A DNA stretch of 19,348 bases from Burkholderiales bacterium (GTDB taxonomy: Bacteria > Pseudomonadota > Gammaproteobacteria > Burkholderiales > Burkholderiaceae), in NCBI GenBank assembly GCA_947372535.1, contig CANBUA010000059.1, positions 1-19,348 on the forward strand. The letters run 5' to 3'. Both the position numbers and the translations under genes were made by a program. Below, piece after piece: positions 1 to 7,469 of this stretch. Each line of letters opens with the position of its first letter. Position 1 is the stretch's first letter. Under the pieces are notes generated by a model. That model was given only the letters and a program-made list of their open reading frames with translations. It did no database searches and had not been told where the DNA came from.

Positions 1-40
1 GCTTACAAGGCGGTTGCTCTACCAACTGAGCTAAGCCGGC
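1..40 (-). tRNA. tRNA-Thr (anticodon UGU), 5' part only
   Basis: Read on the minus strand from position 40, the sequence gives a 7-base acceptor strand GCCGGCT, the TA linker, a D arm (GCTC-AGTTGGTAGA-GAGC), and an anticodon stem ACCGC followed by the loop CTTGTAA. The loop places TGT at positions 34-36, which reads the threonine codon ACA. It closely resembles the E. coli thrU tRNA as remembered. The anticodon 3' stem, T arm and CCA end lie beyond the left edge, so the gene is partial. It lies downstream of sspB on the same strand, 59 bases after the sspB stop. Confidence 0.9.
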
Positions 41-51
41 GCACGGCGTGC

Positions 52-57
52 ATTGTA
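52..57 (-). promoter_or_regulatory. Possible -10 box for tRNA-Thr
   Basis: The minus strand reads TACAAT, matching five of six sigma70 -10 bases. A start about 7 bases downstream would leave a leader of only a few bases before the tRNA 5' end at 40. No good -35 element lies at 16-18 bases; the closest, TTGAGG at 72-77, is only 14 bases away. The tRNA could equally be processed from sspB read-through. Confidence 0.3.
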
Positions 58-99
58 CGTCAGCGGTTGCGCCTCAACGGCGGCAAACCACCGCAATCT

Positions 100-648
100 T
101 CATTTGACGCGTCGCAACGACGGACGAGCACCACCCGATGGCGTGGTCGTAGGCGGCTCCGGTTCGGGCTCATCCTGCACAGCCTCAACTGTTTCTTCGA
201 CCAGAGCCTTCTCGTCCTGAGCAACAGCAGTGGGCGCCGTGGCCAGGCGAATGCCGCCGCCTTTGCGCTCGACGGGCTCGTCTTCCACACCAGTTGCGTC
301 TTCGCCACTGGCCGTCGGCACGGGAAATGCCATGCCCTGACCGTTCTCACGGGCATAGATGGCGATCACGTGGTCAATGGGCACAGCGATGTTGCGCGCC
401 ACGCCACCGAACCGGGCCGTGAACTCGATGAATTCGTTGCCCAGCTGCAGCTGGCTGGTCGCATCGAAGCTCACGTTGAGCACGATCTCGTTGTTCTTGA
501 CGTACTCGCGCGGCACCTGAACGGTCTTGTCCACGAACACGGCCAAGTAAGGCGTGAACCCATTGTCCGTGCACCAGTCGTGCAAAGCACGGATCAGGTA
601 GGGACGCGTCGATGTGCCCGGCACATCGGAATCGTTCGGCGTGGTCAT
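100..648 (-). CDS. sspB: ClpXP protease specificity-enhancing factor SspB
   Basis: SspB is a cytoplasmic adaptor that binds ssrA-tagged, ribosome-rescued proteins and hands them to ClpXP. The 182-residue product has the SspB fold region at about residues 14-112, recognisable by RPYLIRALHDWCTDNGFTPY near the start and the NEFIEFTARFGGVARNIAVP stretch at about 71-90. A long flexible tail follows (about 113-170), rich in Glu, Pro, Thr and Ala. It ends in a short basic tip, GGARPSLRRVK, which corresponds to the ClpX-binding peptide that family members carry at the C-terminus. The start is the ATG at 648, 19 bases after the sspA stop, so the two genes are very likely co-transcribed. The sspA-sspB pairing is conserved in beta- and gammaproteobacteria, which strengthens the call. 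Confidence 0.93.
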   Translation of the reverse strand: MTTPNDSDVPGTSTRPYLIRALHDWCTDNGFTPYLAVFVDKTVQVPREYVKNNEIVLNVSFDATSQLQLGNEFIEFTARFGGVARNIAVPIDHVIAIYARENGQGMAFPVPTASGEDATGVEDEPVERKGGGIRLATAPTAVAQDEKALVEETVEAVQDEPEPEPPTTTPSGGARPSLRRVK

Positions 649-667
649 GAAGCCCGTTTGTCTGTGG

Positions 668-1279
668 TTACTTGCGCATCACCTTCTCGGACGGCGTGAG
701 TGCCTCAATGTAGGCAGGCCGCGAGAAGATTCGCTCAGCATACTTCAGCAGCGGCAAGGCGTTCTTGGACAGCTCGATGCCGTAGTAATCCAAGCGCCAG
801 AGCAGAGGCGCAATCGCCACGTCCAGCATGGAAAAATCATCGCCCAGCATGTACTTGTTCTTCAAGAAGATAGGCGCCAGCTGGGTCAGGCGATCGCGGA
901 TCTGCGAGCGGGCCTTTTCCAGTTGCTTGTCCGTGCCCTTGATGCCACGGCTCTCGAGCACGTTCACATGGGCGAACAGTTCCTTTTCGAAATTGAGCAG
1001 GAACAGGCGCACACGGGCACGGGCCACCGGGTCACCGGGCATCAATTGTGGATGTGGGAAACGCTCATCGATGTACTCATTGATGATGTGCGACTCGTAC
1101 AGGATGAGGTCGCGCTCGACGAGGATAGGAACCTCGTTGTAAGGATTCATCAAGGCGATGTCTTCAGGCTTGGCGAAGATGTCCACATCGCGGATCTCGA
1201 AATCCATGCCCTTCTCAAACAGCACAAAGCGGCAGCGATGCGAGTAGGGGCAGGTCGTTCCAGAATAAAGCACCATCAT
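668..1279 (-). CDS. sspA: Stringent starvation protein A (GST-like RNA polymerase-associated regulator)
   Basis: SspA binds RNA polymerase and tunes transcription in stationary phase and stress. The 203-residue product has a glutathione-S-transferase fold. An N-terminal thioredoxin-like part begins VLYSGTTCPYSHRCRFVL and carries the cis-proline segment NEVPILVERDLILYES at about residues 48-63. An all-helical C-terminal part follows, with FSMLDVAIAPLLWRLDYYGI at about 149-168. Length is normal for the family. Two adjacent ATG codons (1279 and 1276) could both serve as start; a GAGG sequence lies 11 bases upstream. It lies 129 bases after petC and 19 bases before sspB. SspA family members generally lack glutathione-transferase activity, so an enzymatic role is not implied. 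Confidence 0.94.
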   Translation of the reverse strand: MMVLYSGTTCPYSHRCRFVLFEKGMDFEIRDVDIFAKPEDIALMNPYNEVPILVERDLILYESHIINEYIDERFPHPQLMPGDPVARARVRLFLLNFEKELFAHVNVLESRGIKGTDKQLEKARSQIRDRLTQLAPIFLKNKYMLGDDFSMLDVAIAPLLWRLDYYGIELSKNALPLLKYAERIFSRPAYIEALTPSEKVMRK

Positions 1280-1334
1280 GGCGGCGGGATCCTCAACAAG
1301 TCAAAAACTACGGCATAAAGCCAAAAACAACGAA

Positions 1335-1369
1335 GCGCAGTGGCGCCCTTTGAGGGGCGTGCACTGCGC
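1335..1369 (-). terminator. Long hairpin between petC and sspA, terminator-like
   Basis: GCGCAGTG (1335-1342) pairs perfectly with CACTGCGC (1362-1369). Inside it, CGCCC (1344-1348) pairs with GGGCG (1355-1359) around a TTTGAG loop, with a small bulge between the two stems, giving 13 pairs in all. In the minus-strand transcript the stem is followed by a loose U-rich run (TTCGTTGTTTTT), not a clean U tract. It could partly terminate petABC transcription or protect the petC 3' end while letting some read-through reach sspA. Confidence 0.45.
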
Positions 1370-1408
1370 CAGAGGCCCTTCTTTTTCAGGAAAGGCGCTC
1401 TGCTGCCA

Positions 1409-2176
1409 TCACTTCACGTCTTTCCAGAAAGACGCATTCAAACGCCAGGCAATCACGAAAAAGCCCAGCAAAAAGAGGATGACGCCCACGCCAATGCGAA
1501 CTCGGCCTTGGGCCATGGGCTCACCCATCCATTGCAGATAAGCCACCAGGTCAGCCATGTTGCTGTCGAACTCCTGGGGCGACATCTTGCCAGGTGTCAT
1601 TTGCTCGAAACCTTCAAATTCATGAACCACCTTCTTCGGGTCGTGGTGATCGGCCACGTCCACATACTTGGCAACCCGTTCACCCTGCCATTCCCACAGC
1701 ACATGGGGCATGCCCACATTGGGGAAGACCAGGTTGTTCCAACCGGTTGGACGCGTGTCATCCCGGTAGAAGGTGCGCAGGTAGGTATACAGGTAGTCCG
1801 CGCCCGTGCCGCCATGCCCCGCACGCGAGCGGGACACCAACGTCAGGTCGGGCGGCGTGGCACCGAACCAGGCCTTGGCATCCTTGGCATCAAGCGAAAC
1901 CTTCATGGTATCGCCCACCTTCTCGGTGGCAAACAGCAGGTTCTGCTTGATCTGCTCGTCCGTCAGGCCGATGTCCTTGAGGCGGTTGTAGCGCACATAG
2001 GCGGCCGAATGACAATTCAAGCAGTAATTGACGAAGATCTTGGCGCCATTTTGCAAGGCGGCCACATCCGTCAGGCGATCGGTCGGGAACCGATCCAGGG
2101 GATGACCACCTTCGTTGGCTTGCGCGCCAGACCACAGGGCCAGGGCAGCCACGAGCGAAGCAATGATTTTTTTCAT
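1409..2176 (-). CDS. petC: Ubiquinol-cytochrome c reductase, cytochrome c1 subunit
   Basis: Cytochrome c1 is the c-heme subunit of complex III and passes electrons from the Rieske protein to soluble cytochrome c in the periplasm. The 255-residue product starts with a cleavable Sec signal (MKKIIASLVAALALWSGAQA), then has the heme-binding motif CLNCH at residues 52-56. The NVGMPHVLWEWQ segment near 153-164 is typical of the family and contains a candidate methionine heme ligand. One C-terminal membrane anchor spans about 226-244 (RIGVGVILFLLGFFVIAWRL) and ends in a short cytoplasmic tail. It is the last gene of petA-petB-petC, 24 bases after the petB stop. Length is usual for a proteobacterial cytochrome c1. 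Confidence 0.96.
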   Translation of the reverse strand: MKKIIASLVAALALWSGAQANEGGHPLDRFPTDRLTDVAALQNGAKIFVNYCLNCHSAAYVRYNRLKDIGLTDEQIKQNLLFATEKVGDTMKVSLDAKDAKAWFGATPPDLTLVSRSRAGHGGTGADYLYTYLRTFYRDDTRPTGWNNLVFPNVGMPHVLWEWQGERVAKYVDVADHHDPKKVVHEFEGFEQMTPGKMSPQEFDSNMADLVAYLQWMGEPMAQGRVRIGVGVILFLLGFFVIAWRLNASFWKDVK

Positions 2177-2200
2177 GTCGTTCTCTGCTCCAGTCGATGA

Positions 2201-3634
2201 TCAATGCGCTTCGAAGGTGACACGGTCAGGTACCTTCTTGAAGGTGCCTAACTGGCTCCACCAAGGCATCAAGACGAAGAAACCGAAGTACAGCAGCGTG
2301 CCTACTTGGGAGACGATTCCCCCGATTTCCGACGGCGGCTGAACACCAAGGTAGCCCAGGATGATGAAATCGATCACGAAGATGCCGTAGACGATCTTGT
2401 GCCAGTCGGGACGGTAACGGATCGACTTCACTGGGCTGTGGTCGAGCCAGGGCAAGCCCACCAGGATCACGACGGCACCGCCCATCACCAGCACGCCCCA
2501 GAATTTGGCATCGCAGCCACTCAGGGCAGACACCCCAGTGAACTTGAACGCGCCAAAAGCCGCGAGCAATACCAGCGAGCCGATCAGGATGAACAACTTG
2601 CCGAATGACGAAAATTTACCCTTGAAGATGGCCAGCGCTGCCGCCACGATGACGATCACATCGAAGACCTTGAGCATGTCATCGGTGGTGGCACGCAGCA
2701 TCGAATAAAACGGCGTGAAATACCAGACGGGCGCGATGTGCGACGGTGTCTGGAAGGGATCGGCCGGGATGAAATTGTTGTACTCGAGGAAGTACCCCCC
2801 GAACTCCGGCATGAAGAAAATCACGGACGTGAAGACCAGGAGGAAACCGGCCACGCCCATGATGTCGTGCACCGTGTAGTAGGGATGGAAGGGAATGCCG
2901 TCCAGGGGAATGCCCTTGGCGTCCTTCTTTTCCTTGATTTCGACCCCATCGGGGTTGTTTGAACCGACTTCATGCAACGCGATGATGTGGGCCACGACCA
3001 GGCCCAGCAGCACCAGCGGCACGGCGATGACGTGCAGTGAGAAGAAGCGATTCAAGGTCGCGTCGCCGACCACGTAGTCGCCACGGATCAGGATGGCCAG
3101 GTCAGGACCAACGAAAGGAATGGCAGCAAACAAGTTGATGATCACCTGGGCGCCCCAGTAGGACATCTGGCCCCAGGGCAGCAGGTAGCCCATGAAGGCC
3201 TCGGCCATCAGGCACAGGAAGATCAGGCAGCCGAAAATCCACACCAGCTCGCGTGGCGTGCGATAAGAGCCATACAACAAGCCCCGGAACATGTGCAGGT
3301 AGACCACGACGAAAAAGGCCGATGCCCCCGTGGAGTGCATGTAGCGGATCAGCCAGCCCCAAGGCACATCTCGCATGATGTACTCGACCGAGGCAAAAGC
3401 CGTGGCTGCATCAGGCTTGTAGTTCATGACCAGGAAGATCCCGGTCACGATCTGGATCACCAACACCAACAGTGCCAGCGAACCAAAGAAATACCAAAAA
3501 TTGAAATTCTTGGGCGCGTAGTACTCGGAGAGGTGTTCCTTGTAGAGCTTGGTGGCCGGAAACCGGTTGTCCACCCAGGTCATGAACTTCTCGCCGTTGG
3601 ACGCGCCAGCGGGTGCAGTCTTGAATTCAGCCAT
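2201..3634 (-). CDS. petB: Ubiquinol-cytochrome c reductase, cytochrome b subunit
   Basis: Cytochrome b is the membrane core of complex III, holding hemes bL and bH and the two quinone sites. The 477-residue product has about eight or more hydrophobic helices. Four heme ligands can be placed: H100 and H114 (13 residues between) and H201 and H216 (14 residues between). The Qo-site signature is PVWY at 302-305, where mitochondrial and alphaproteobacterial proteins have PEWY; a valine version is, as I recall, usual in beta- and gammaproteobacteria. The C-terminal region from about 380 to 460 carries further membrane segments. The gene starts 17 bases after petA and ends 24 bases before petC, so one operon is clear. 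Confidence 0.97.
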   Translation of the reverse strand: MAEFKTAPAGASNGEKFMTWVDNRFPATKLYKEHLSEYYAPKNFNFWYFFGSLALLVLVIQIVTGIFLVMNYKPDAATAFASVEYIMRDVPWGWLIRYMHSTGASAFFVVVYLHMFRGLLYGSYRTPRELVWIFGCLIFLCLMAEAFMGYLLPWGQMSYWGAQVIINLFAAIPFVGPDLAILIRGDYVVGDATLNRFFSLHVIAVPLVLLGLVVAHIIALHEVGSNNPDGVEIKEKKDAKGIPLDGIPFHPYYTVHDIMGVAGFLLVFTSVIFFMPEFGGYFLEYNNFIPADPFQTPSHIAPVWYFTPFYSMLRATTDDMLKVFDVIVIVAAALAIFKGKFSSFGKLFILIGSLVLLAAFGAFKFTGVSALSGCDAKFWGVLVMGGAVVILVGLPWLDHSPVKSIRYRPDWHKIVYGIFVIDFIILGYLGVQPPSEIGGIVSQVGTLLYFGFFVLMPWWSQLGTFKKVPDRVTFEAH

Positions 3635-3651
3635 GTGTCAGTCTCCCGCCT

Positions 3652-4248
3652 TCAGGCTTTTTTGTCTTCACCAATGAGCAATTTGGTGTCTGACAGGTAC
3701 ATGTGGGGAGGGACTTCCAGGTTGTCTGGGGCCGGCTTATTCTTGAACACGCGGCCAGCCAGGTCGAAGGTCGAACCATGGCAGGGGCACAGGAAACCGC
3801 CCGGCCAGTCATCCGGCAGCGAAGGCTGAGCGCCTGGCGTGAACTTGGACGATGGCGAGCAGCCCAGGTGGGTGCAGATGCCAACGGCCACCATGTATTC
3901 TGGCTTGATTGAACGCCCGGTGTTGCGGGCGTAATCCGGCGTCATCTCAAGCTTGCGCTCGGATTTTGGGTCGGCCAGCTGGGCGTCGAGCTTGGCCAGC
4001 TCGGCCACTTGCTCAGGCGTGCGCCTGAGGATCCAAACGGGCTTGCCACGCCATTCGACGGTCATCATGTCGCCTGGCTTGAGCGCACTGATGTCGGCCT
4101 CCACGGCGGCGCCAGCTGCGCGGGCTCGCTCGGAAGGCTGAAAGGTCGACACGAAGGGAATGGCTGTGGCCACTCCACCGACGCCGCCTGCGGCGCAGGC
4201 CATGGTCACCCACGTCCGACGACTTTGATCCACTGGCTGATTGCTCAT
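3652..4248 (-). CDS. petA: Ubiquinol-cytochrome c reductase, Rieske iron-sulfur subunit
   Basis: The Rieske protein carries the 2Fe-2S cluster that takes the first electron from ubiquinol at the Qo site. In the 198-residue product the two cluster-binding loops are CTHLGC (C125, H127, C130) and CPCHGS (C154, C156, H157). The N-terminus has a twin-arginine motif, QSRRTWVT (about 8-15), followed by a hydrophobic uncleaved anchor to about residue 36, so Tat export is expected. The chosen ATG at 4248 is preceded by GAGGAA and places the twin-arginine motif correctly. A 16-residue upstream extension is open but lacks such support. It is the first gene of petABC and is divergent from mscL. Confidence 0.96.
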   Translation of the reverse strand: MSNQPVDQSRRTWVTMACAAGGVGGVATAIPFVSTFQPSERARAAGAAVEADISALKPGDMMTVEWRGKPVWILRRTPEQVAELAKLDAQLADPKSERKLEMTPDYARNTGRSIKPEYMVAVGICTHLGCSPSSKFTPGAQPSLPDDWPGGFLCPCHGSTFDLAGRVFKNKPAPDNLEVPPHMYLSDTKLLIGEDKKA

Positions 4249-4456
4249 GAGTTCCTCTACAAGGCAAGGACGATGACACTTTAGAGACCGAGTCAATCTG
4301 GGATTCTAATGGACAGCACAGGGCTTTCCGGCCACTTGTCGCATTCAGGGGCACGAACCAAAGCTGTGTCACAGTTCACAGTGGTTTTCATGGCACGCCG
4401 GTGGCGTTGCTCAAATACGAAATTCCCAGCGTGTATTTTCTTTTCAGGAGTCGCCA
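4249..4456. promoter_or_regulatory. Divergent petA / mscL intergenic region with candidate promoters
   Basis: This 208-base gap must hold promoters for petABC (minus) and mscL (plus). On the minus strand TAGAAT (4303-4308) matches five of six -10 bases and would start transcription near 4296, but no convincing -35 lies 17 bases upstream. A TTGACT on the minus strand lies downstream of that box and has no partner. On the plus side the last 50 bases before mscL are A/T-rich, with TATTTT (about 4434-4439) as a weak -10. No long inverted repeat was seen. Confidence 0.35.
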
Positions 4457-4876
4457 ATGAGCTTTGTTTCGGAATTCAAGGAATTCGCCGTCAAGGGCAA
4501 TGTGATGGATCTCGCCGTGGGCGTGATCATCGGAGGTGCATTTGGCAAGATCGTGGACTCGGTGGTCAACGACTTGATCATGCCGGTCGTGAGCAAGATT
4601 TTCGGCGGCCTTGATTTTTCCAACTACTACATCGGGCTGGCCGGGCAGGCTGCCGGCTTGCCGCTGGTGGAGGCCAAAAAGGCGGGCGCTGTGTTTGCGT
4701 ACGGCAATTTCATCACCGTCGCCATCAATTTCCTGTTGCTGGCCTTGATCATTTTCATCATGGTCAAGCAGATCAACAAACTCAAGAAACACGACGCGCC
4801 CGCGCCTGCCGCCCCAGTTGCTCCGCCCGAAGACATCGTGCTGCTGCGCGAAATTCGTGACAGTTTGAAACGATGA
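4457..4876 (+). CDS. mscL: Large-conductance mechanosensitive channel MscL
   Basis: MscL is an inner-membrane channel that opens under membrane tension and releases solutes during hypo-osmotic shock. The 139-residue product has the amphipathic N-terminal helix ([20 protein letters not shown]), a first transmembrane pore helix at about residues 17-42 with glycine-rich [10 protein letters not shown], a periplasmic loop (about 45-85), a second transmembrane helix at about 86-103, and a cytoplasmic helical bundle tail ending [17 protein letters not shown]. All family landmarks are present and the length is normal. AGGAG at 4446-4450 lies 6 bases before the ATG. It is divergent from petA; DUF1631 follows on the same strand after an 86-base gap. 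Confidence 0.96.
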   Translation: MSFVSEFKEFAVKGNVMDLAVGVIIGGAFGKIVDSVVNDLIMPVVSKIFGGLDFSNYYIGLAGQAAGLPLVEAKKAGAVFAYGNFITVAINFLLLALIIFIMVKQINKLKKHDAPAPAAPVAPPEDIVLLREIRDSLKR

Positions 4877-4962
4877 CATCAGTCCGGCACCATTGACACC
4901 GATAACCAGGACGAGAGGGGCCAAAACCTGCCCTGCCTCGCCCTGTGTTGTTGATGGGACGA

Positions 4963-7443
4963 ATGAGTGCTGTGACCGATTCCCGACTTGATCTGCTGTT
5001 GCAAAGCGCCACGAGCCGCTTGTTGGCGAGCATGGCGCGCGCCTTCGACCAGTCGGAGACCCAACTGGGCTCATTGGCCATTGCCGCCACGCGCAATGCG
5101 GAACGGCAGGCGTTTCTGGATGCCTCGCATGACTTGCTCAGACGAGGCGACGAAGTCCGGCAGGTCTTCGCCAAAGAGCTGTCCATGCAGATTGCCCAGG
5201 CGCTGCAACCACACAACCCTCAGGCGGGCGTCTATGCGGACACGGATTGGTCGGCGCTCCGGTTGGTGGATGAAGCCGAGGTCGAACAAAGCGTGTCGGC
5301 TGGACGCCTGAGCCGCGACCTGGAAAGCCAGTGCGAAGGCGAGTTGCGTGAACTTCACGCCTATTTCGCCACGCTGCAGGATGGCACGCCCGAAGACCAG
5401 ATCTTCCCGCTGCGACCCGCCATTGTGGGCAAGGCCCTTTTGAAAGCGGTGATGCGTGCCAGCGATTTGCCGGCCGCTCAACACTGCCTGGCCGATGTCC
5501 TGAGCATCCAGGCCGGCGGTGCCCTGAGGGATTGCTACCGCCATTTGCTGGCCGATTGTCAGCAAATGGGCATCTCCCGGGCGCCGCTGGTGGTCAAGCG
5601 CACGGCCAACACGACCTCCAACGGCGAGTTGGGCCACCCCATTGGCGATGATCAACAGCCGTCGAACTCGCGGGGCGCGCCGCTGGGTCGCGCGGCGGAA
5701 ACAACATCGTCAACGCCGGCCCGCCAGGCCTCTAGCGAGCGCGTCATGAGCCAGTTGGGCCAGATGTTTGGCATGCCGACGCCGACGCCCATGCCAGCCT
5801 CGCCCTCATCGACATCTGCGGCAACCCTGCCCATGCCTACCCAAGCATCCCACGGCTCTTTGAGCGCCGCCGGACAAGCATCGGGCGTTAGCGCCGTGAG
5901 CAGCAACCATGACATGGTCGCGCTGATGAGGCACCTGCAGCGCCTGCCCGACCTGGTCCGGCCAACGCCTCAGGCGGCATCCAGTGCCCCCGAAGTTGCC
6001 AGCTTCACCTCACCGCTGGTGAATGTCATCCGAGTCCACCGCGAGGCCTTGGTCGAAGCCAGTGGCGGCACGGCACTCGATCAGATGGTGATCGACATCG
6101 TGGCAGCTCTGTTTGATCAGGTCCTGGCCGACCCGGACGTGCCACCTCAAATGGCCAGGCAAATCAGCCGCCTGCAACTGCCCGTCCTGCGCGTGGCCTT
6201 GCGCGATCAGAGCTTCTTTCATGCCCGCAAACACCCAGTCCGGCGCCTGATCAACCGCATGGGATCCATCGCCGCGCTGTTCGACGACCTGGCGCAAGGC
6301 GCCGGCCAAAAATGCATTGAGGTCATCACCACCCTGGTCAACGAGATCGTCGAAGGTGATTTCGACCAGATCGAGCTCTACAACGACAAGCTTGGCGCAC
6401 TGGAGGCCTTCATCGAAGCACAGCGCGAGCAGGACACGCGCGATCAGGCCGAAGTCACTGCCCTGCTGAGCGACAAGGAGGCCGACCTGCGCGTGCAGCA
6501 GCGCTACATGCAGATGGTCGGGCGCGAATTGAGCGAGCTTGACGTGCCCGAGGTCGTGCGGCATTTCCTGACGCAGGTATGGACCCAGGTGCAGGTCAAT
6601 GCGAGCGCCCGCCATGGTGCCGACAGCCCCGAGGCCATGCGATTCAAGCAGGCTGCCCACCGCCTGGTGATGAGCGTGCAACCTCAGGGCCATCCATCGC
6701 TGCGCCAGTCCTTTTTGCGGCACCTGCCAGGCTTGATGCGGGACCTGCACGATGGCCTGGGCTCCATCTCCTGGCCGGCGGCATCGACCCAGGCTTTCCT
6801 GGAATCGCTACTGCCCTTGCACGCCCAGGCCATGAAGGCCCCGCCTGCGCATCAACTGACCTTGCGCCTGCTGGAGGACCGGCTGCGTCATGTGGAGCGA
6901 ATCTGCATCCCGAGCCGTGCCGAGGCAGCCAACGACGCCCTGCCCCAGGGCGGATCGGCGATGGTGGACATTTCGCTGGATGCGCCCCTGACGCCGCAGG
7001 AGGCCGCCCGAGTGGGCTGGCTCAGCCAGGCCGCCGTGAACCACGACAGCGCCTCGCTGGACATCGACCTGAGCGCTGGCGAAGACCCCGCACTGTGCCA
7101 GGCAGAGGTCGACATCCTGCTCGACAGCCCGGCACCGCCCGCGGCCGGACCTTCGCTGGTCAACTATATCCAAAGCGGGGCCGCTTACCGCATGATGCTC
7201 AAGGGCCATTGGCGCAAGGTACGTCTGACCTGGGTCAGCGAGGGCCGCACTTTCTTCCTCTTCACGCAAGGGCACCAAGGTGCCAAGCAGACCATCTCGC
7301 TGACGGCCCGCACCTTGCAGCAAATGTGCGCCAGCGGGCGCTTCAAGGCCTTCGAGCAAGCACAGCTGTTGGAGCGCGCCACCATCCGCGCAAGACGCCA
7401 ACTCGCCGCGCTGAGCAGCGGTCAGAAACAAGTCGCCGCCTGA
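4963..7443 (+). CDS. DUF1631-family protein of unknown function
   Basis: This large, probably cytoplasmic protein of about 826 residues looks like the DUF1631 family of beta- and gammaproteobacteria, recognised from the segment FFHARKHPVRRLINRMGSIA and the C-terminal layout. Numbering from the GTG at 4945, there is a helical N-terminal block (about 10-215), a low-complexity linker rich in Ser, Pro, Thr and Ala (about 220-350), a helical central block (about 355-660), an acidic linker (about 670-735), and a C-terminal region (about 738-822) with GHWRKVRLTWVSEGRTFFLF that looks like a small beta-rich fold. No signal peptide, membrane helix or catalytic motif was seen. GTG 4945, ATG 4954 and ATG 4963 are all in frame; 4963 was chosen because only it has a GGGA nearby, at a short 3-base spacing. 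The function is unknown. Confidence 0.85.
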   Translation: MSAVTDSRLDLLLQSATSRLLASMARAFDQSETQLGSLAIAATRNAERQAFLDASHDLLRRGDEVRQVFAKELSMQIAQALQPHNPQAGVYADTDWSALRLVDEAEVEQSVSAGRLSRDLESQCEGELRELHAYFATLQDGTPEDQIFPLRPAIVGKALLKAVMRASDLPAAQHCLADVLSIQAGGALRDCYRHLLADCQQMGISRAPLVVKRTANTTSNGELGHPIGDDQQPSNSRGAPLGRAAETTSSTPARQASSERVMSQLGQMFGMPTPTPMPASPSSTSAATLPMPTQASHGSLSAAGQASGVSAVSSNHDMVALMRHLQRLPDLVRPTPQAASSAPEVASFTSPLVNVIRVHREALVEASGGTALDQMVIDIVAALFDQVLADPDVPPQMARQISRLQLPVLRVALRDQSFFHARKHPVRRLINRMGSIAALFDDLAQGAGQKCIEVITTLVNEIVEGDFDQIELYNDKLGALEAFIEAQREQDTRDQAEVTALLSDKEADLRVQQRYMQMVGRELSELDVPEVVRHFLTQVWTQVQVNASARHGADSPEAMRFKQAAHRLVMSVQPQGHPSLRQSFLRHLPGLMRDLHDGLGSISWPAASTQAFLESLLPLHAQAMKAPPAHQLTLRLLEDRLRHVERICIPSRAEAANDALPQGGSAMVDISLDAPLTPQEAARVGWLSQAAVNHDSASLDIDLSAGEDPALCQAEVDILLDSPAPPAAGPSLVNYIQSGAAYRMMLKGHWRKVRLTWVSEGRTFFLFTQGHQGAKQTISLTARTLQQMCASGRFKAFEQAQLLERATIRARRQLAALSSGQKQVAA

Positions 7444-7469
7444 GCCTGATCAAGGCGCGCTCATTGGCA

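Noticed and set aside
1..40. tRNA-Thr end as an integration site for a mobile element
   Set aside because: Only the 5' part of the tRNA is in view, the usual attachment site is at the 3' end outside the window, and no integrase or mobile gene is visible.
78..93. Hairpin CGGTGG-TTTG-CCGCCG just after sspB
   Set aside because: Short, includes a G-U pair, and lacks a following U tract; might be chance in this composition.
4249..4296. 16-residue N-terminal extension of PetA
   Set aside because: The extension would place a non-conserved segment before the twin-arginine motif; the ATG at 4248 has a good ribosome site.
4893..4898. Perfect -35 hexamer TTGACA between mscL and DUF1631
   Set aside because: No -10-like sequence at 16-18 bases; the position 17 bases on reads AGGGGC, so a promoter is not supported.
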